A stretch of DNA of 64,000 nt from Pseudomonas wayambapalatensis (GCA_014268975.2 CP077096.1:3013501-3077500); one strand, 5' to 3'; shown: positions 13,913 through 22,187, numbered from the stretch's first letter. The notes: generated by a model from the letters alone, not told the origin. Numbers and translations: made by a program.

Positions 13913-15076
13913 ATGAAACTTCCCGCACTGGTTGATGCCTGCGCCCAACTGAGCAGCGAAGAGATTTCCCGCTACAGCCGCCACCTGTTGATTCCCGACG
14001 TCGGGCTCAACGGCCAGCGCCGGCTCAAGAGCAGCAAGGTGCTGGTCATCGGCGCTGGTGGGCTTGGCTCGCCGACCTTGCTGTACCTGGCGGCCGCTGG
14101 CGTCGGCACGCTCGGTATCGTCGATTTCGATGTGGTCGAGGCGTCCAACCTGCAACGCCAGGTGATCCACCGCCAGTCCACCTTGGGTCAGGCCAAAAGC
14201 GACAGCGCCGCCCAGGCCATCGCCGACCTCAACCCTTTCGTCAATGTGCGCCGACACACCCTGCGCCTGGAACCGGAGAATGCCCTGGCGTTGTTCGCCG
14301 AGTACGACCTGATCCTCGACGGGACCGATAACTTCGCCACTCGCTACCTGGTCAACGATGCCTGCGTGCTGGCCGGCAAACCCTATGTCTGGGGTTCGAT
14401 CTTCCGTTTCGAGGGCCAGGTCTCGGTGTTCTGGGAACAGGCGCCGGGCGGCGCGGGCCTCAACTACCGCGACCTTTACCCCGAACCGCCGCCTCCGGAG
14501 TTGGCGCCGTCCTGCTCGGAAGGTGGGGTGCTGGGCATCCTCTGCGCGTCGATCGGCTCGATCATGGCCACCGAGGCGATCAAGCTGATCACCGGCATCG
14601 GCGACACATTGCTGGGCCGCCTGATGGTCTATGACGCTCTGGACATGAATTACCGCCAGATCCGCCTGCGCCGCGCGCCGGACCGGCGGCCCATTACCCG
14701 ATTGGAGGACTACCAGGCCTTCTGCAGCGGTGTATCGCAAGCCCCGGTGACGGTGCCGCAGGTCAGTGCCATGGAACTGAGCCGGCTGATGCGCGAAGAC
14801 CCGGCCGCGGTCCTGATCGATGTGCGTGAACAGACCGAATGGGACATCGCGCACATCCAGGGCGCACGCCTGATGCCCAAGAGCGACCAGTTGGCCGGAC
14901 AGCTCAAGGCCCTTTACGCCAGCGATACGCCCCTGGTCGTGCATTGCAAGTCCGGCGCCCGTTCCCGGGCGGTAGTGCTGCAATTGCAGGCACTGGGCTT
15001 CACCCAGGTGCAGAACCTGCAAGGCGGCATCCTGGCCTGGATCGATGACGTCGAACCCGATCTGCCACGCTACTGA
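13913..15076 (+). CDS. MoeB/ThiF-like adenylyltransferase with C-terminal rhodanese domain (sulfur-carrier activating)
   Basis: This is a 387-aa fusion. Residues about 15-265 form the E1-like domain: SRYSRHLLIPDVGLNGQRRL, the nucleotide loop VIGAGGLGSP, DFDVVEASNLQRQ, and DLILDGTDNFATRYLVND with the acidic and Arg residues that bind Mg-ATP. The SCSEGGVLG segment holds a Cys. Residues about 285-385 form a rhodanese with the active-site loop VVHCKSGARSRA. Such proteins adenylate the C-terminal Gly-Gly of a ThiS-like carrier and load sulfur to give a thiocarboxylate. Homologous set-ups are QbsC (thioquinolobactin) and the MoeZ-like protein of PDTC synthesis. First gene of the operon, downstream of the AraC direct repeats. 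CAAGGAG precedes the start. Confidence 0.9.
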   Translation: MKLPALVDACAQLSSEEISRYSRHLLIPDVGLNGQRRLKSSKVLVIGAGGLGSPTLLYLAAAGVGTLGIVDFDVVEASNLQRQVIHRQSTLGQAKSDSAAQAIADLNPFVNVRRHTLRLEPENALALFAEYDLILDGTDNFATRYLVNDACVLAGKPYVWGSIFRFEGQVSVFWEQAPGGAGLNYRDLYPEPPPPELAPSCSEGGVLGILCASIGSIMATEAIKLITGIGDTLLGRLMVYDALDMNYRQIRLRRAPDRRPITRLEDYQAFCSGVSQAPVTVPQVSAMELSRLMREDPAAVLIDVREQTEWDIAHIQGARLMPKSDQLAGQLKALYASDTPLVVHCKSGARSRAVVLQLQALGFTQVQNLQGGILAWIDDVEPDLPRY

Positions 15077-15092
15077 AAGGAAGGAGCCTCCC

Positions 15093-15518
15093 ATGCTGAT
15101 CATTTCCAGGGCATTGCTCGATGCCGCCATGACCCATGCACAACAGCAACATCCCCTCGAAGCATGTGGCGTGATGCCCGGCCGGCAAGGCACTGACCGG
15201 CCTTCGCGCTGGGTGCCCATGGTCAACCATGCCGGGTCGCAGACCTTCTTCCAGTTCGAGCCCCGCGAGCAGTTGCGGGTGTGGCGCGAAATGGACGCGC
15301 AGCAAGAAGAACCGGTGGTGATCTATCACTCACACACGGCCAGCGATGCCTACCCGAGCCGGGCCGACATCGACTTCGCCAACGAGCCGCACACGCACTA
15401 CCTGATCCTGTCCACCGCCAGCGGTTGCGAATACCCGGTGCGCAGTTACCGCATCGCCAATGGCCAGGTGATCGAAGAGAGCCTGCGCATCGTCGACGTC
15501 GATACCCGCGCGGCCTGA
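15093..15518 (+). CDS. JAMM/MPN+ metalloprotease (sulfur-carrier maturation, QbsD/Mec+-like)
   Basis: This 141-aa protein has the full JAMM zinc signature: Glu in HPLEACG (about residue 23), then VIYHSHTASDAYPSRADID with the H-x-H, Ser and Asp ligands (about residues 77-93). In thioquinolobactin synthesis the homologous QbsD trims the last two residues of the ThiS-like carrier to expose Gly-Gly. The carrier encoded next door ends in G-G-A-R, so it needs the same trimming. AAGGAAGGAG precedes ATG 15093, 16 bp after the MoeB-rhodanese gene. A CysO-cysteine hydrolase role (Mec+) is the main alternative, but no cysteine synthase is present. Confidence 0.88.
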   Translation: MLIISRALLDAAMTHAQQQHPLEACGVMPGRQGTDRPSRWVPMVNHAGSQTFFQFEPREQLRVWREMDAQQEEPVVIYHSHTASDAYPSRADIDFANEPHTHYLILSTASGCEYPVRSYRIANGQVIEESLRIVDVDTRAA

Positions 15519-15569
15519 GCCGCGCCGCCTCCTTCCTTATTTGATCGGCCATTGGCCGAGGAGTACGCC

Positions 15570-15848
15570 ATGCCGGTTTTTGTCAGTGTTCCGACCCTTT
15601 TGCGCAGCTACACCCAAGACAGCAAACGCGTGCAAGCGCAAGGCACGACGGTGCGCGAGGTCGTCGACGACCTCGAACGGCGCTACCCGGGCATTCGCTC
15701 ACGGCTGATGGATGTGCAGCAATTGCACCGCTTCGTCAACTTGTACCTCAACGACGAGGACATCCGCTTCCTCGACAACCTGGACACCGTCGTGGCTGAC
15801 CGCGATGAGCTCACCATCCTGCCCGCTGTCGCGGGTGGTGCACGATGA
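15570..15848 (+). CDS. ThiS/MoaD-like sulfur carrier with masked C terminus (GGAR)
   Basis: This is a 92-aa beta-grasp protein. It starts MPVFVSVPTLLRSYT, continues with VREVVDDLERRYPGIRSRLMD, FVNLYLNDEDIRFLDNLDT and DELTILPAVAGG, and ends with A-R after Gly-Gly. This follows MoaD/ThiS topology almost exactly. The two extra residues resemble the C-F after Gly-Gly in QbsE and call for proteolysis by the JAMM enzyme. The resulting carrier thiocarboxylate would donate sulfur to an activated carboxylate. GAGGAG precedes ATG 15570. It overlaps the next gene by four bases (ATGA). Confidence 0.9.
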   Translation: MPVFVSVPTLLRSYTQDSKRVQAQGTTVREVVDDLERRYPGIRSRLMDVQQLHRFVNLYLNDEDIRFLDNLDTVVADRDELTILPAVAGGAR

Positions 15849-17659
15849 ATCAAGCGGCGGCGCTGCACGGCTGTCGCCTGCTCGGTGCGTTCGCCGATGA
15901 GCATGATCCGTTGCAGCGAGCCCTGGCGATGCAGGCGAGGGCGCTGGGGATTGCCGTCGAGCCTGTAACCGACGCAGGAAGCGAGCAGATCTATTGCCTG
16001 CAAGGCCAGGGGTTGGCACCCACGCATTGCCGTCTCACCGGCTGGGACGACGAAGCGCCTCGGGCCATCAGCGAATTCACCCTCCAGGCTGCCTGCGGGC
16101 TGATGGCGGTGCACGGCCGGGCCAGCGGGCAGGCCCGGGCCATCGACCTCGACTATCTCGCTCATGTGGTCGCGAGCCTGGCATTGACCGGGTTGATGGC
16201 GACGGCGTTGGCGCGTCTGCGCGGTGGCCAGGCGACGGACTGCAGCGTGTCGCTGCCAGGCGCCGGTCTGCAGTGCATCAGCCAGTACCTGGCTGGAGCA
16301 ACGGCCGAGGAGGGCGCCGAGCGATTGCCAGCGGGGTGCTCGTCTGCCCGCTTGCGGCCACCCTTTGTCAGTGCCGATGGCGTGGTTTTCGAGCTGGAAA
16401 CCCTGGACGCCGGCCCGTGGCTGGCATTCTGGGACGGCCTGGGCGCTGCCCGGGCCGACAGCAGCAAGGGCTGGCAGGGCTTCCTGCTGCGGTATGCCCG
16501 CGCCATTGCACCGATGCCCGAGGCGTTATGTCGGACGCTGGCTAGCCTGCCGTATGCGCAGGTCGTCGAGCACTGCACGGCGGTGGGAATGGCCGTCACG
16601 CCAGTCCATCAACCTGGCCAGCGCGATACCCTGACGCCAGTTGGTGATACGCCTTGGGCGTTCAAGCTGCATCCGGTGGCGGTGCCGTCGCGCCCATGCA
16701 ACCAGGCCCTGCCATTGAGCGGCTTGCGCGTCATCGAGTCGTGCCGGCGTATTCAGGGGCCGTTGGCCGGCCATTTGCTGGCGACGCTCGGGGCACAGGT
16801 AACCCGCCTGGAAATGCCCGGCGGCGATCCGCTGCGTGGCATGGCGCCGCTGGCGCAGGGCTGCTCGGTACGTTTCGATGCGCTCAACGGCCTGAAGGCA
16901 GTGGTCGAACTGGATCTGAAGTCGGCCAGCGAGCGTGAGCAGTTGCGTCGGAACATCGCCGAGGTGGATGTGTTCCTGCACAACTGGGCCCCTGGCAAGG
17001 CCGAGGAGCTGGCGCTCGAACAAGCGGACCTGGCCCAGGTCAATCCCGCGTTGATTTATGCCTACGCCGGTGGTTGGGGCAATGCCCAGGTGCCCGTCGG
17101 GCTACTGGGCACCGACTTCACTGTGCAGGCCTGGTCGGGCATCGCCCACCTGATCGGCCAGGGCGAGGGCAACCCCGGCGGCTCGCTGTTCACCGTACTG
17201 GATGTATTCGGCGGGGTGATCGCCGCTCAGGGCATCGTCGCCGCGCTGCTGGCTCGCCATCTGCACAGCCATGCCGGGCGCGTGGACAGCTCGTTGCTCG
17301 GAGCCGCCGATCTGCTGTGCCGCTCGCGGATGACGCGTACACGCCCACTGAGCGCCGGCGTGTTCCGCTGCCAGGACGCCAGCCTGGCGATTGACTGCTG
17401 CGCCCCTGAACACCTTGAAACCCTCGCACGCTTGTTCGACTTCCCCAGACCGTGCGTGTGGCAGACCCTGCGCGAGCCGTTGGCGCTGCAACTGGCCCGG
17501 CAGCCGGCCGCCCACTGGCAGGCGCGGTTGCTGGCCGCAGGCGTGCCTGTGGCGATCGTCTGCCAGGACCTTGCCGAACTGCAACAAGACCCACGTCTGG
17601 CGCCTTGGCTCGCGCCTGGCCGTTATACCCGCGTGCTTTCCCCATGGAGGTTCACATGA
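15845..17659 (+). CDS. Family III (CaiB/BaiF) CoA-transferase with extra N-terminal CaiB-like half
   Basis: This 604-aa protein is much longer than the usual 380-420 aa. Residues about 285-604 hold the classical start LPLSGLRVIESCRRIQGPLAGHLLATLGAQVTRLE, followed by GCSVRFDALNGLKAVVELDLK and the catalytic Asp424 in GTDFTVQAW. VDSSLLGAADLL comes next. The first about 270 residues resemble a decayed C-terminal CaiB half (LDYLAHVVASLALTGLMATALARL, VSLPGAGLQCISQYLAG), so the protein looks like a tandem or permuted duplication. It should move CoA between acids, or shuttle an acyl group in a chelator pathway. Coupled by ATGA to both neighbours. The PDTC gene set also has such an enzyme. Confidence 0.82.
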   Translation: MNQAAALHGCRLLGAFADEHDPLQRALAMQARALGIAVEPVTDAGSEQIYCLQGQGLAPTHCRLTGWDDEAPRAISEFTLQAACGLMAVHGRASGQARAIDLDYLAHVVASLALTGLMATALARLRGGQATDCSVSLPGAGLQCISQYLAGATAEEGAERLPAGCSSARLRPPFVSADGVVFELETLDAGPWLAFWDGLGAARADSSKGWQGFLLRYARAIAPMPEALCRTLASLPYAQVVEHCTAVGMAVTPVHQPGQRDTLTPVGDTPWAFKLHPVAVPSRPCNQALPLSGLRVIESCRRIQGPLAGHLLATLGAQVTRLEMPGGDPLRGMAPLAQGCSVRFDALNGLKAVVELDLKSASEREQLRRNIAEVDVFLHNWAPGKAEELALEQADLAQVNPALIYAYAGGWGNAQVPVGLLGTDFTVQAWSGIAHLIGQGEGNPGGSLFTVLDVFGGVIAAQGIVAALLARHLHSHAGRVDSSLLGAADLLCRSRMTRTRPLSAGVFRCQDASLAIDCCAPEHLETLARLFDFPRPCVWQTLREPLALQLARQPAAHWQARLLAAGVPVAIVCQDLAELQQDPRLAPWLAPGRYTRVLSPWRFT

Positions 17660-19305
17660 ACGAATCCGGCATCATCGATCTGGTCCCCGTCACCGTCAGG
17701 CAGGCCTGGCGCGAGGCCGGCTGGTACACCGACCGACCGTTGTTCGAGTTGTTCGAGGCGCACGCGCTGGCCGAGCCCGAGAAACCGGCAGTACTGACCC
17801 TGGACGGGCAGGTGAGTTACCGCCAGCTCCACGACCAGGCCCTTCGCCTGGCCCGTGGCCTGCGTGAGCGTGGCGTGGTGGCGGGTGATGTGGTCGCCTA
17901 TCAACTCGGCAACGGCTGGCAGTGCTGCGCCATCGACCTGGCCGCCGCCGTACTGGGCGCGGTGGTCGCGCCGTTCCCACCGGGGCGCGGGCGGCTGGAT
18001 ATCGAAGCCTTGCTCAAGCGCTGCTGTGCACGGGCGGTGATCGTCGCGCCTTGCCAGGGCGAGGTCGACCTGTGTGCAGTGGTGGAATCGTTGCGCCCTA
18101 CCTTGCTGGGCTTGCGCGTACTGGTGGTCGACGGTGACGAGCGTCAGGGCTGGTCGACCTTGAGCGGGCTGCTGGCATCGGAACCGCTGACGGCGGCCGA
18201 GCGCCCCCAGGTATGCCCCGACAGCCCGGCGCGGTTGCTGGTGTCTTCCGGCACTGAGTCCGAGCCCAAGCTGGTGGCCTATTCGCATAATGCGCTGGTC
18301 GGTGGACGCGGACGCTTCCTGCAACGCATGCATCCAGAGGGGCAGGCTTTACGCGGGCTGTATCTGGTGCCACTGGGCTCGGCGTTCGGCTCCACCGCCA
18401 CGGCCGGGTGCCTGGCTTGGCTAGGCGGCTCGCTGGCGGTGCTGGCGCACTTTGAAGTGGCAGATGCCATCCGCGCCATCGAGCAGCTGCGCCCGACTCA
18501 CGTCTTCGCAGTGCCGACCATGTTGCAGCGGATCGCCGCCGAGCCGGCACTGGCCCAAGCCGACCGCCGTAGCCTGGTAGCGCTGGTCAGTGGCGGAGCA
18601 CTGATCGACGGGCAGAGCATCCGCCGCTGTGTTGAGGCGTTCGGCTGCCCCGTGGTGAGCCTGTACGGCTCGGCTGACGGAGTCAATTGCCACAACCTAC
18701 CGGATGACCCGCTGGAGGTGGTGTTGAACAGCGTCGGCACACCCAACCCTAGCGTGTGCCAGATCAAGATCGTCAATGACGATGGCCACGAACTGCCTGC
18801 GGGCGCTGTCGGCGAGATCAAGGCCCGCGGCCCCTTGAGCCCGATGCAGTATGTCAACGCGCCCGAGCTCGATCAGCGCTATCGCGATGCACAGGGTTGG
18901 GTGTGTACTGGCGACCTGGGGCTGATCGATGGGGAAGGACACCTGGTGCTGGCCGGGCGCAAAAAGGACGTGATCATTCGCGGCGGCGCCAATATCAGCC
19001 CGGCACAGATCGAGCGGCTGGCCACCGCGCACCCGGACGTTGTCAGTGCCGCCTGCGTGGCGGTGGCCGATGCCGAACTGGGCCAGCGCGTGTGCATCTG
19101 CCTGAGCCTGCGCCAGGGCGCCCGGCGTTTTGCCCTGAAGCACCTGACCGACTACCTGGGCGATCAGGGCCTGGAGAAGAACAAATGGCCGGAGTATCTG
19201 CGCTTCTACCGCGAATTGCCCCTGAGCCCCGCCGGCAAGGTGGACAAGAAAGCGTTGGCCGCCGACCTGGCGTTCCTGCAACGCACCCTGAACATTGCCT
19301 GCTGA
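17656..19305 (+). CDS. Acyl-adenylating ligase (ANL superfamily, EntE-like)
   Basis: This is a 549-aa enzyme. Motifs in order are VSYRQLHDQALRLARGL, the P-loop-like LLVSSGTESEPKLVAYSH, VVSLYGSADG, GWVCTGDLGLIDGEGHL, LAGRKKDVIIRGGANISPAQIE and the final lysine motif PLSPAGKVDKKAL. It activates a carboxylic acid as acyl-AMP, which a thiocarboxylate carrier or CoA can then attack. In PDTC and thioquinolobactin synthesis, such a ligase prepares the aromatic acid for sulfur transfer. ATG 17656 overlaps the previous stop by four bases and has GGAGG upstream. The substrate is unknown; no aryl-acid synthase is in the window. Confidence 0.92.
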   Translation: MNESGIIDLVPVTVRQAWREAGWYTDRPLFELFEAHALAEPEKPAVLTLDGQVSYRQLHDQALRLARGLRERGVVAGDVVAYQLGNGWQCCAIDLAAAVLGAVVAPFPPGRGRLDIEALLKRCCARAVIVAPCQGEVDLCAVVESLRPTLLGLRVLVVDGDERQGWSTLSGLLASEPLTAAERPQVCPDSPARLLVSSGTESEPKLVAYSHNALVGGRGRFLQRMHPEGQALRGLYLVPLGSAFGSTATAGCLAWLGGSLAVLAHFEVADAIRAIEQLRPTHVFAVPTMLQRIAAEPALAQADRRSLVALVSGGALIDGQSIRRCVEAFGCPVVSLYGSADGVNCHNLPDDPLEVVLNSVGTPNPSVCQIKIVNDDGHELPAGAVGEIKARGPLSPMQYVNAPELDQRYRDAQGWVCTGDLGLIDGEGHLVLAGRKKDVIIRGGANISPAQIERLATAHPDVVSAACVAVADAELGQRVCICLSLRQGARRFALKHLTDYLGDQGLEKNKWPEYLRFYRELPLSPAGKVDKKALAADLAFLQRTLNIAC

Positions 19306-19314
19306 GGAGCGCGC

Positions 19315-20538
19315 ATGCTTGAGCATGATCAACTTCATCCCGTGGCCCGGCGCATTCGCCGGTTCGTGGACCAGCGGCTGTTACCGCTGGAGCCATGCCT
19401 GGACGCAGGCGATGCCAAGGCCGAGGACTGCCTGGCGCAACTGCAGCAGGCGGCTCGCAATGCCGGCTTGTGGGGGCAGGCCAACGGCCTGGCGCCAGGC
19501 CGGCTGCTCGACTACCTGCCCTTGGCCGAGCAGGAAGGCAGGTCTGAATATGGGCCGGCCGTGTTCGGCGCCGAAGCTGTGCTGGACGGCTACATGTTAC
19601 GTCACGCCAACCCACGTCTGCAGCGCGAGGTGCTTGCGCCCGTGCTGGCAGGGGAGGCGCTTGCCAGCTATGGCATGTCCGAGCCGAACAGCATCGGATC
19701 AATACCCGCGACGCTGGCCACCCGCGCCCGTTGGTGCGGTGACCACTGGCAACTGGACGGCGAGAAGTGGTTCATCTGCCGCGCCGAGCAGGCGGCTTTC
19801 ATCACCGTGGTGGCACGTACCGCCGAAGGGCCGGTGGAGCGAGCCCTGAGCCTGTTCGTGGTGCCTGCCAGTACACCGGGGGTGGAGGTTGGTGAGCGGA
19901 TGAAGGTGCTGGGGCGCTATCAGGGGCAAGCGCCGGTACGGCTGAACGCGGTCCGGCTCGCAGAGGATCAGGTGCTCGGCCAGGTGGGCCAGGGATTCGC
20001 GCTGATCCAGGAGCGCCTTGCCCTGGGCCGGCTGCTGCGTGCGGCGCACTGGCTGGGCATGGCCCAGCGCTGCTACGACCTGATGGGCGCGCGCATCGTC
20101 TCGCCCCGTGGTGCCTTGGCGCGGCTGGCGGACAAGCAACTGGTGCGCCTGCGCATGGTCGAGGCGTACCAGGCCATCCATGCCGCGCGGTCGTTGCTGC
20201 ACGATGCCGCGACCCGGTTCGACCAGGGCAGGAGCAATGACGTGGAGGCCAACCTGGCCAAGCTGGCTGCTTCGCGGGCCTTGAGCCTGAACGTCGATTC
20301 GGCGATCCAGATCCACGGCGCCGAAGGCTTGACCGACGGTACGCCACTCTCGGGGATTTACCGGCACGCCCGCGCCACCCACTTCATGGATGGCACCGAC
20401 GATGCGCTGGTCAGTGCCCTGGGGCGACAGCTGATCGGCGCCTATCAAGAAGGAGGCGGGGTGAATTTTGCCGCGCCTTCATCGTCTCCCATGAACTGGA
20501 CAGGTTCAGTGGACGAGGACGGCCCCCATGCAGACTGA
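19315..20538 (+). CDS. Acyl-CoA dehydrogenase-like flavoenzyme
   Basis: This 407-aa protein has FAD-enzyme motifs: YGMSEPNSIGSIPATLATRA, WQLDGEKWFICRAEQAAFITVV, VGQGFALIQERLALGRLLRAAHWLG and IQIHGAEGLTDGTPLSGIYR. The region that carries the catalytic Glu in many family members (E-G-T) reads F-M-D-G-T-D-D here, so the base may be Asp or lie elsewhere. It might oxidise a CoA- or carrier-bound acid or build the ring precursor of the chelator. It begins 9 bp after the ligase stop and overlaps the exporter gene by 11 bp. Confidence 0.85.
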   Translation: MLEHDQLHPVARRIRRFVDQRLLPLEPCLDAGDAKAEDCLAQLQQAARNAGLWGQANGLAPGRLLDYLPLAEQEGRSEYGPAVFGAEAVLDGYMLRHANPRLQREVLAPVLAGEALASYGMSEPNSIGSIPATLATRARWCGDHWQLDGEKWFICRAEQAAFITVVARTAEGPVERALSLFVVPASTPGVEVGERMKVLGRYQGQAPVRLNAVRLAEDQVLGQVGQGFALIQERLALGRLLRAAHWLGMAQRCYDLMGARIVSPRGALARLADKQLVRLRMVEAYQAIHAARSLLHDAATRFDQGRSNDVEANLAKLAASRALSLNVDSAIQIHGAEGLTDGTPLSGIYRHARATHFMDGTDDALVSALGRQLIGAYQEGGGVNFAAPSSSPMNWTGSVDEDGPHAD

Positions 20539-21715
20539 TCACGTGCTGACCAGCCAGTCTTCCTCCTGGCTGTTGCGCAGCTTGCTGGGCGCGGCCATGG
20601 CGCTGCCCATGCTGGTGTTCTATGCCATCGGCGCGCTGGGGCCTTTCCTGGTTGCCGACCTGCAGGTACCTGAACACTGGCTGGGTTACCTGACCATGAG
20701 CGCTTTTGGCCTGGCTGCGTTGCTGTCGTTGGGCGCCGGGGACATCGTCCAACGGCTGGGCGGGCGTCGGGCGCTGGGGCTGTTGTTCGGCTGTTGCGCC
20801 GCGGCCTACACCTTGGTTGGCGTATTGCCGGGGTTTCTCGGGCTGGTGCTGGCGCTGGCCGTGTGTGGCGTGGCCCAGGCCTTGGCCAACCCGGCCACCA
20901 ACCTGCTGATCGCTGAACAGTTTCCAGTGGCCGAGCGGGCCGCGACCGTGGGCTTCAAACAAGCCGGCGTGCAAGTGTCGGCGCTGTTCGCGGGGCTACT
21001 CTTGCCGCTGTTGGCCCAGTACCTGGGCTGGCGGGTAGCGCTGGTACTATTCGCGCCGTTGGCGTTGCTGCTGGGCTGGACGGCCTTGCGTCATCTACCG
21101 CGCTTACCGGGCAGTGCTCGCGGTGCCTCGACCACCCTGCGTCGGCCCTCGGCCGGGCTGGCGCTGTTGATGGCCGTGCAGTGCAGCGTGGCCATCGCCC
21201 TGTCATCGTTCGTGACCTACCTGGGCGTGTTCGCCCGTGCCCAGGAGGTGCCAGCGGTGCTGGCGGGTTCGTTGGTGGCGGTGTTCGGCGTGATGGGCAT
21301 CGTTGCGCGGGTGTTGCTGACACCCCTGGCGGCGCGGCTGCGCGACGAGAGCCTGATGCTGGGTGCGCTGTGCGCGTTGGCGGCGCTGGCGGTGTTCAGC
21401 CTGAGCCGGGCTACGCCGCAAGCCTGGATCTGGCTCTGGGTCGGCAGCATCGGCATGGGGTTGACGGCGGTGGCGACCAACGCGGTGGCCATGAGCATGG
21501 TCCTGCGCGATCGCGCATTCGGCGCGCCGGCGGCTTCGGCGAGCCTGCTGTCGGTGGGGTTCTTTGCGGGCTTCGCGCTGGGGCCGCCGCTGTTCGGCGC
21601 ATTGCTGCGGGCTAGGGGCTACGGCCTGGTTTTGGACACGATGATCGTGGTGTTGTTGTCGGGGATGCTGCTGTGCCTGTGGCTAAGGGCCTGGCGCCGG
21701 GCGGAGCGCCGGTAG
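20528..21715 (+). CDS. Major facilitator superfamily transporter, probable product exporter
   Basis: This 395-aa protein has about twelve membrane helices. The MFS loop motif follows helix 2 (GAGDIVQRLGGRRALGLL), and typical helix packing residues occur in VGFKQAGVQVSALFAGLLLPLLAQ. It is the last gene of the sulfur-carrier operon, overlapping the dehydrogenase gene by 11 bp. The PDTC locus also contains an MFS transporter, so export of the chelator is likely; uptake of its metal complex across the inner membrane is the alternative. Confidence 0.88.
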   Translation: MQTDHVLTSQSSSWLLRSLLGAAMALPMLVFYAIGALGPFLVADLQVPEHWLGYLTMSAFGLAALLSLGAGDIVQRLGGRRALGLLFGCCAAAYTLVGVLPGFLGLVLALAVCGVAQALANPATNLLIAEQFPVAERAATVGFKQAGVQVSALFAGLLLPLLAQYLGWRVALVLFAPLALLLGWTALRHLPRLPGSARGASTTLRRPSAGLALLMAVQCSVAIALSSFVTYLGVFARAQEVPAVLAGSLVAVFGVMGIVARVLLTPLAARLRDESLMLGALCALAALAVFSLSRATPQAWIWLWVGSIGMGLTAVATNAVAMSMVLRDRAFGAPAASASLLSVGFFAGFALGPPLFGALLRARGYGLVLDTMIVVLLSGMLLCLWLRAWRRAERR

Positions 21716-21721
21716 GGGTGT

Positions 21722-21752
21722 CACCCGTGCGGTGCCGGGCACGGCACGGGTG
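21722..21752. terminator. Hairpin between convergent MFS and cytochrome c genes
   Basis: CACCCGTGC and GCACGGGTG form perfect 9-bp arms around a 13-base loop, in the 43-bp gap between two convergent genes. No T-run follows, so termination strength is uncertain. Confidence 0.4.
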
Positions 21753-21758
21753 GCCGCA

Positions 21759-22049
21759 TCACTTGGACATGTAGTCGATCACTGCCTGGTAATCCTCGGC
21801 GGTGCAGTCCATGCACAGGCCTCGCGGTGGCATGGCATTGAAGCCTTCGGTGACATGCTTGACCAGTACGTCGTTACCCTTGGCCAGGCGAGGCTTCCAG
21901 GCTTCCTGGTCGCCCTTTTTCGGGGCCATGGGCAGCTGGCCGTTGTGGCACATCTGGCAGGCGCGGTTGAACACCGCCTCTGGCTCCTGGGCCGCCTGGG
22001 CCACGCTGGCGAGTGCCAGGCAGGCAAGCATTGCAAATGGTTTTTTCAT
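21759..22049 (-). CDS. Cytochrome c5-like monohaem periplasmic cytochrome
   Basis: This 96-aa secreted protein has a signal peptide (MKKPFAMLACLALASVAQA). The haem motif is CQMCH (about residues 31-35). The second axial ligand is probably Met in FNAMPPRG, followed by the C-x2-C disulfide (CMDC) that typifies cytochrome c5. It would shuttle electrons in the periplasm, possibly toward terminal oxidases. Two RoxR-like palindromes lie within 140 bp upstream, which groups it with cioAB and the copper genes rather than with the neighbouring chelator operon. Confidence 0.88.
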   Translation of the reverse strand: MKKPFAMLACLALASVAQAAQEPEAVFNRACQMCHNGQLPMAPKKGDQEAWKPRLAKGNDVLVKHVTEGFNAMPPRGLCMDCTAEDYQAVIDYMSK

Positions 22050-22111
22050 GACCGACCTCTCAGGTTTTTTATTTGAAGCAGGAGTCTATGTAAGAGTCGG
22101 TAGCTGTCAGG

Positions 22112-22128
22112 TGCGATAGTTTGACGCA
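22112..22128. promoter_or_regulatory. RoxR/PrrA-like inverted repeat upstream of cytochrome c5, proximal
   Basis: TGCGAT-AGTTT-GACGCA, 63 bp upstream of the cytochrome start and 59 bp from its partner, the same spacing as in the cioA region. Confidence 0.55.
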
Positions 22129-22170
22129 GGTGTGGTGCATCGGCTGTGCCGGCGGCATCGCTATCAAGGG

Positions 22171-22187
22171 TGCGGCAGGATGTCGCA
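22171..22187. promoter_or_regulatory. RoxR/PrrA-like inverted repeat upstream of cytochrome c5, distal
   Basis: TGCGGC-AGGAT-GTCGCA. One mismatch from perfect symmetry in the outer arms. Confidence 0.55.

Noticed and set aside
12850..15226. Long minus-strand frames opposite the AraC and MoeB-rhodanese genes (353 and 469 codons)
   Set aside because: The plus-strand genes have complete domain motifs and ribosome sites; the reverse frames have none.
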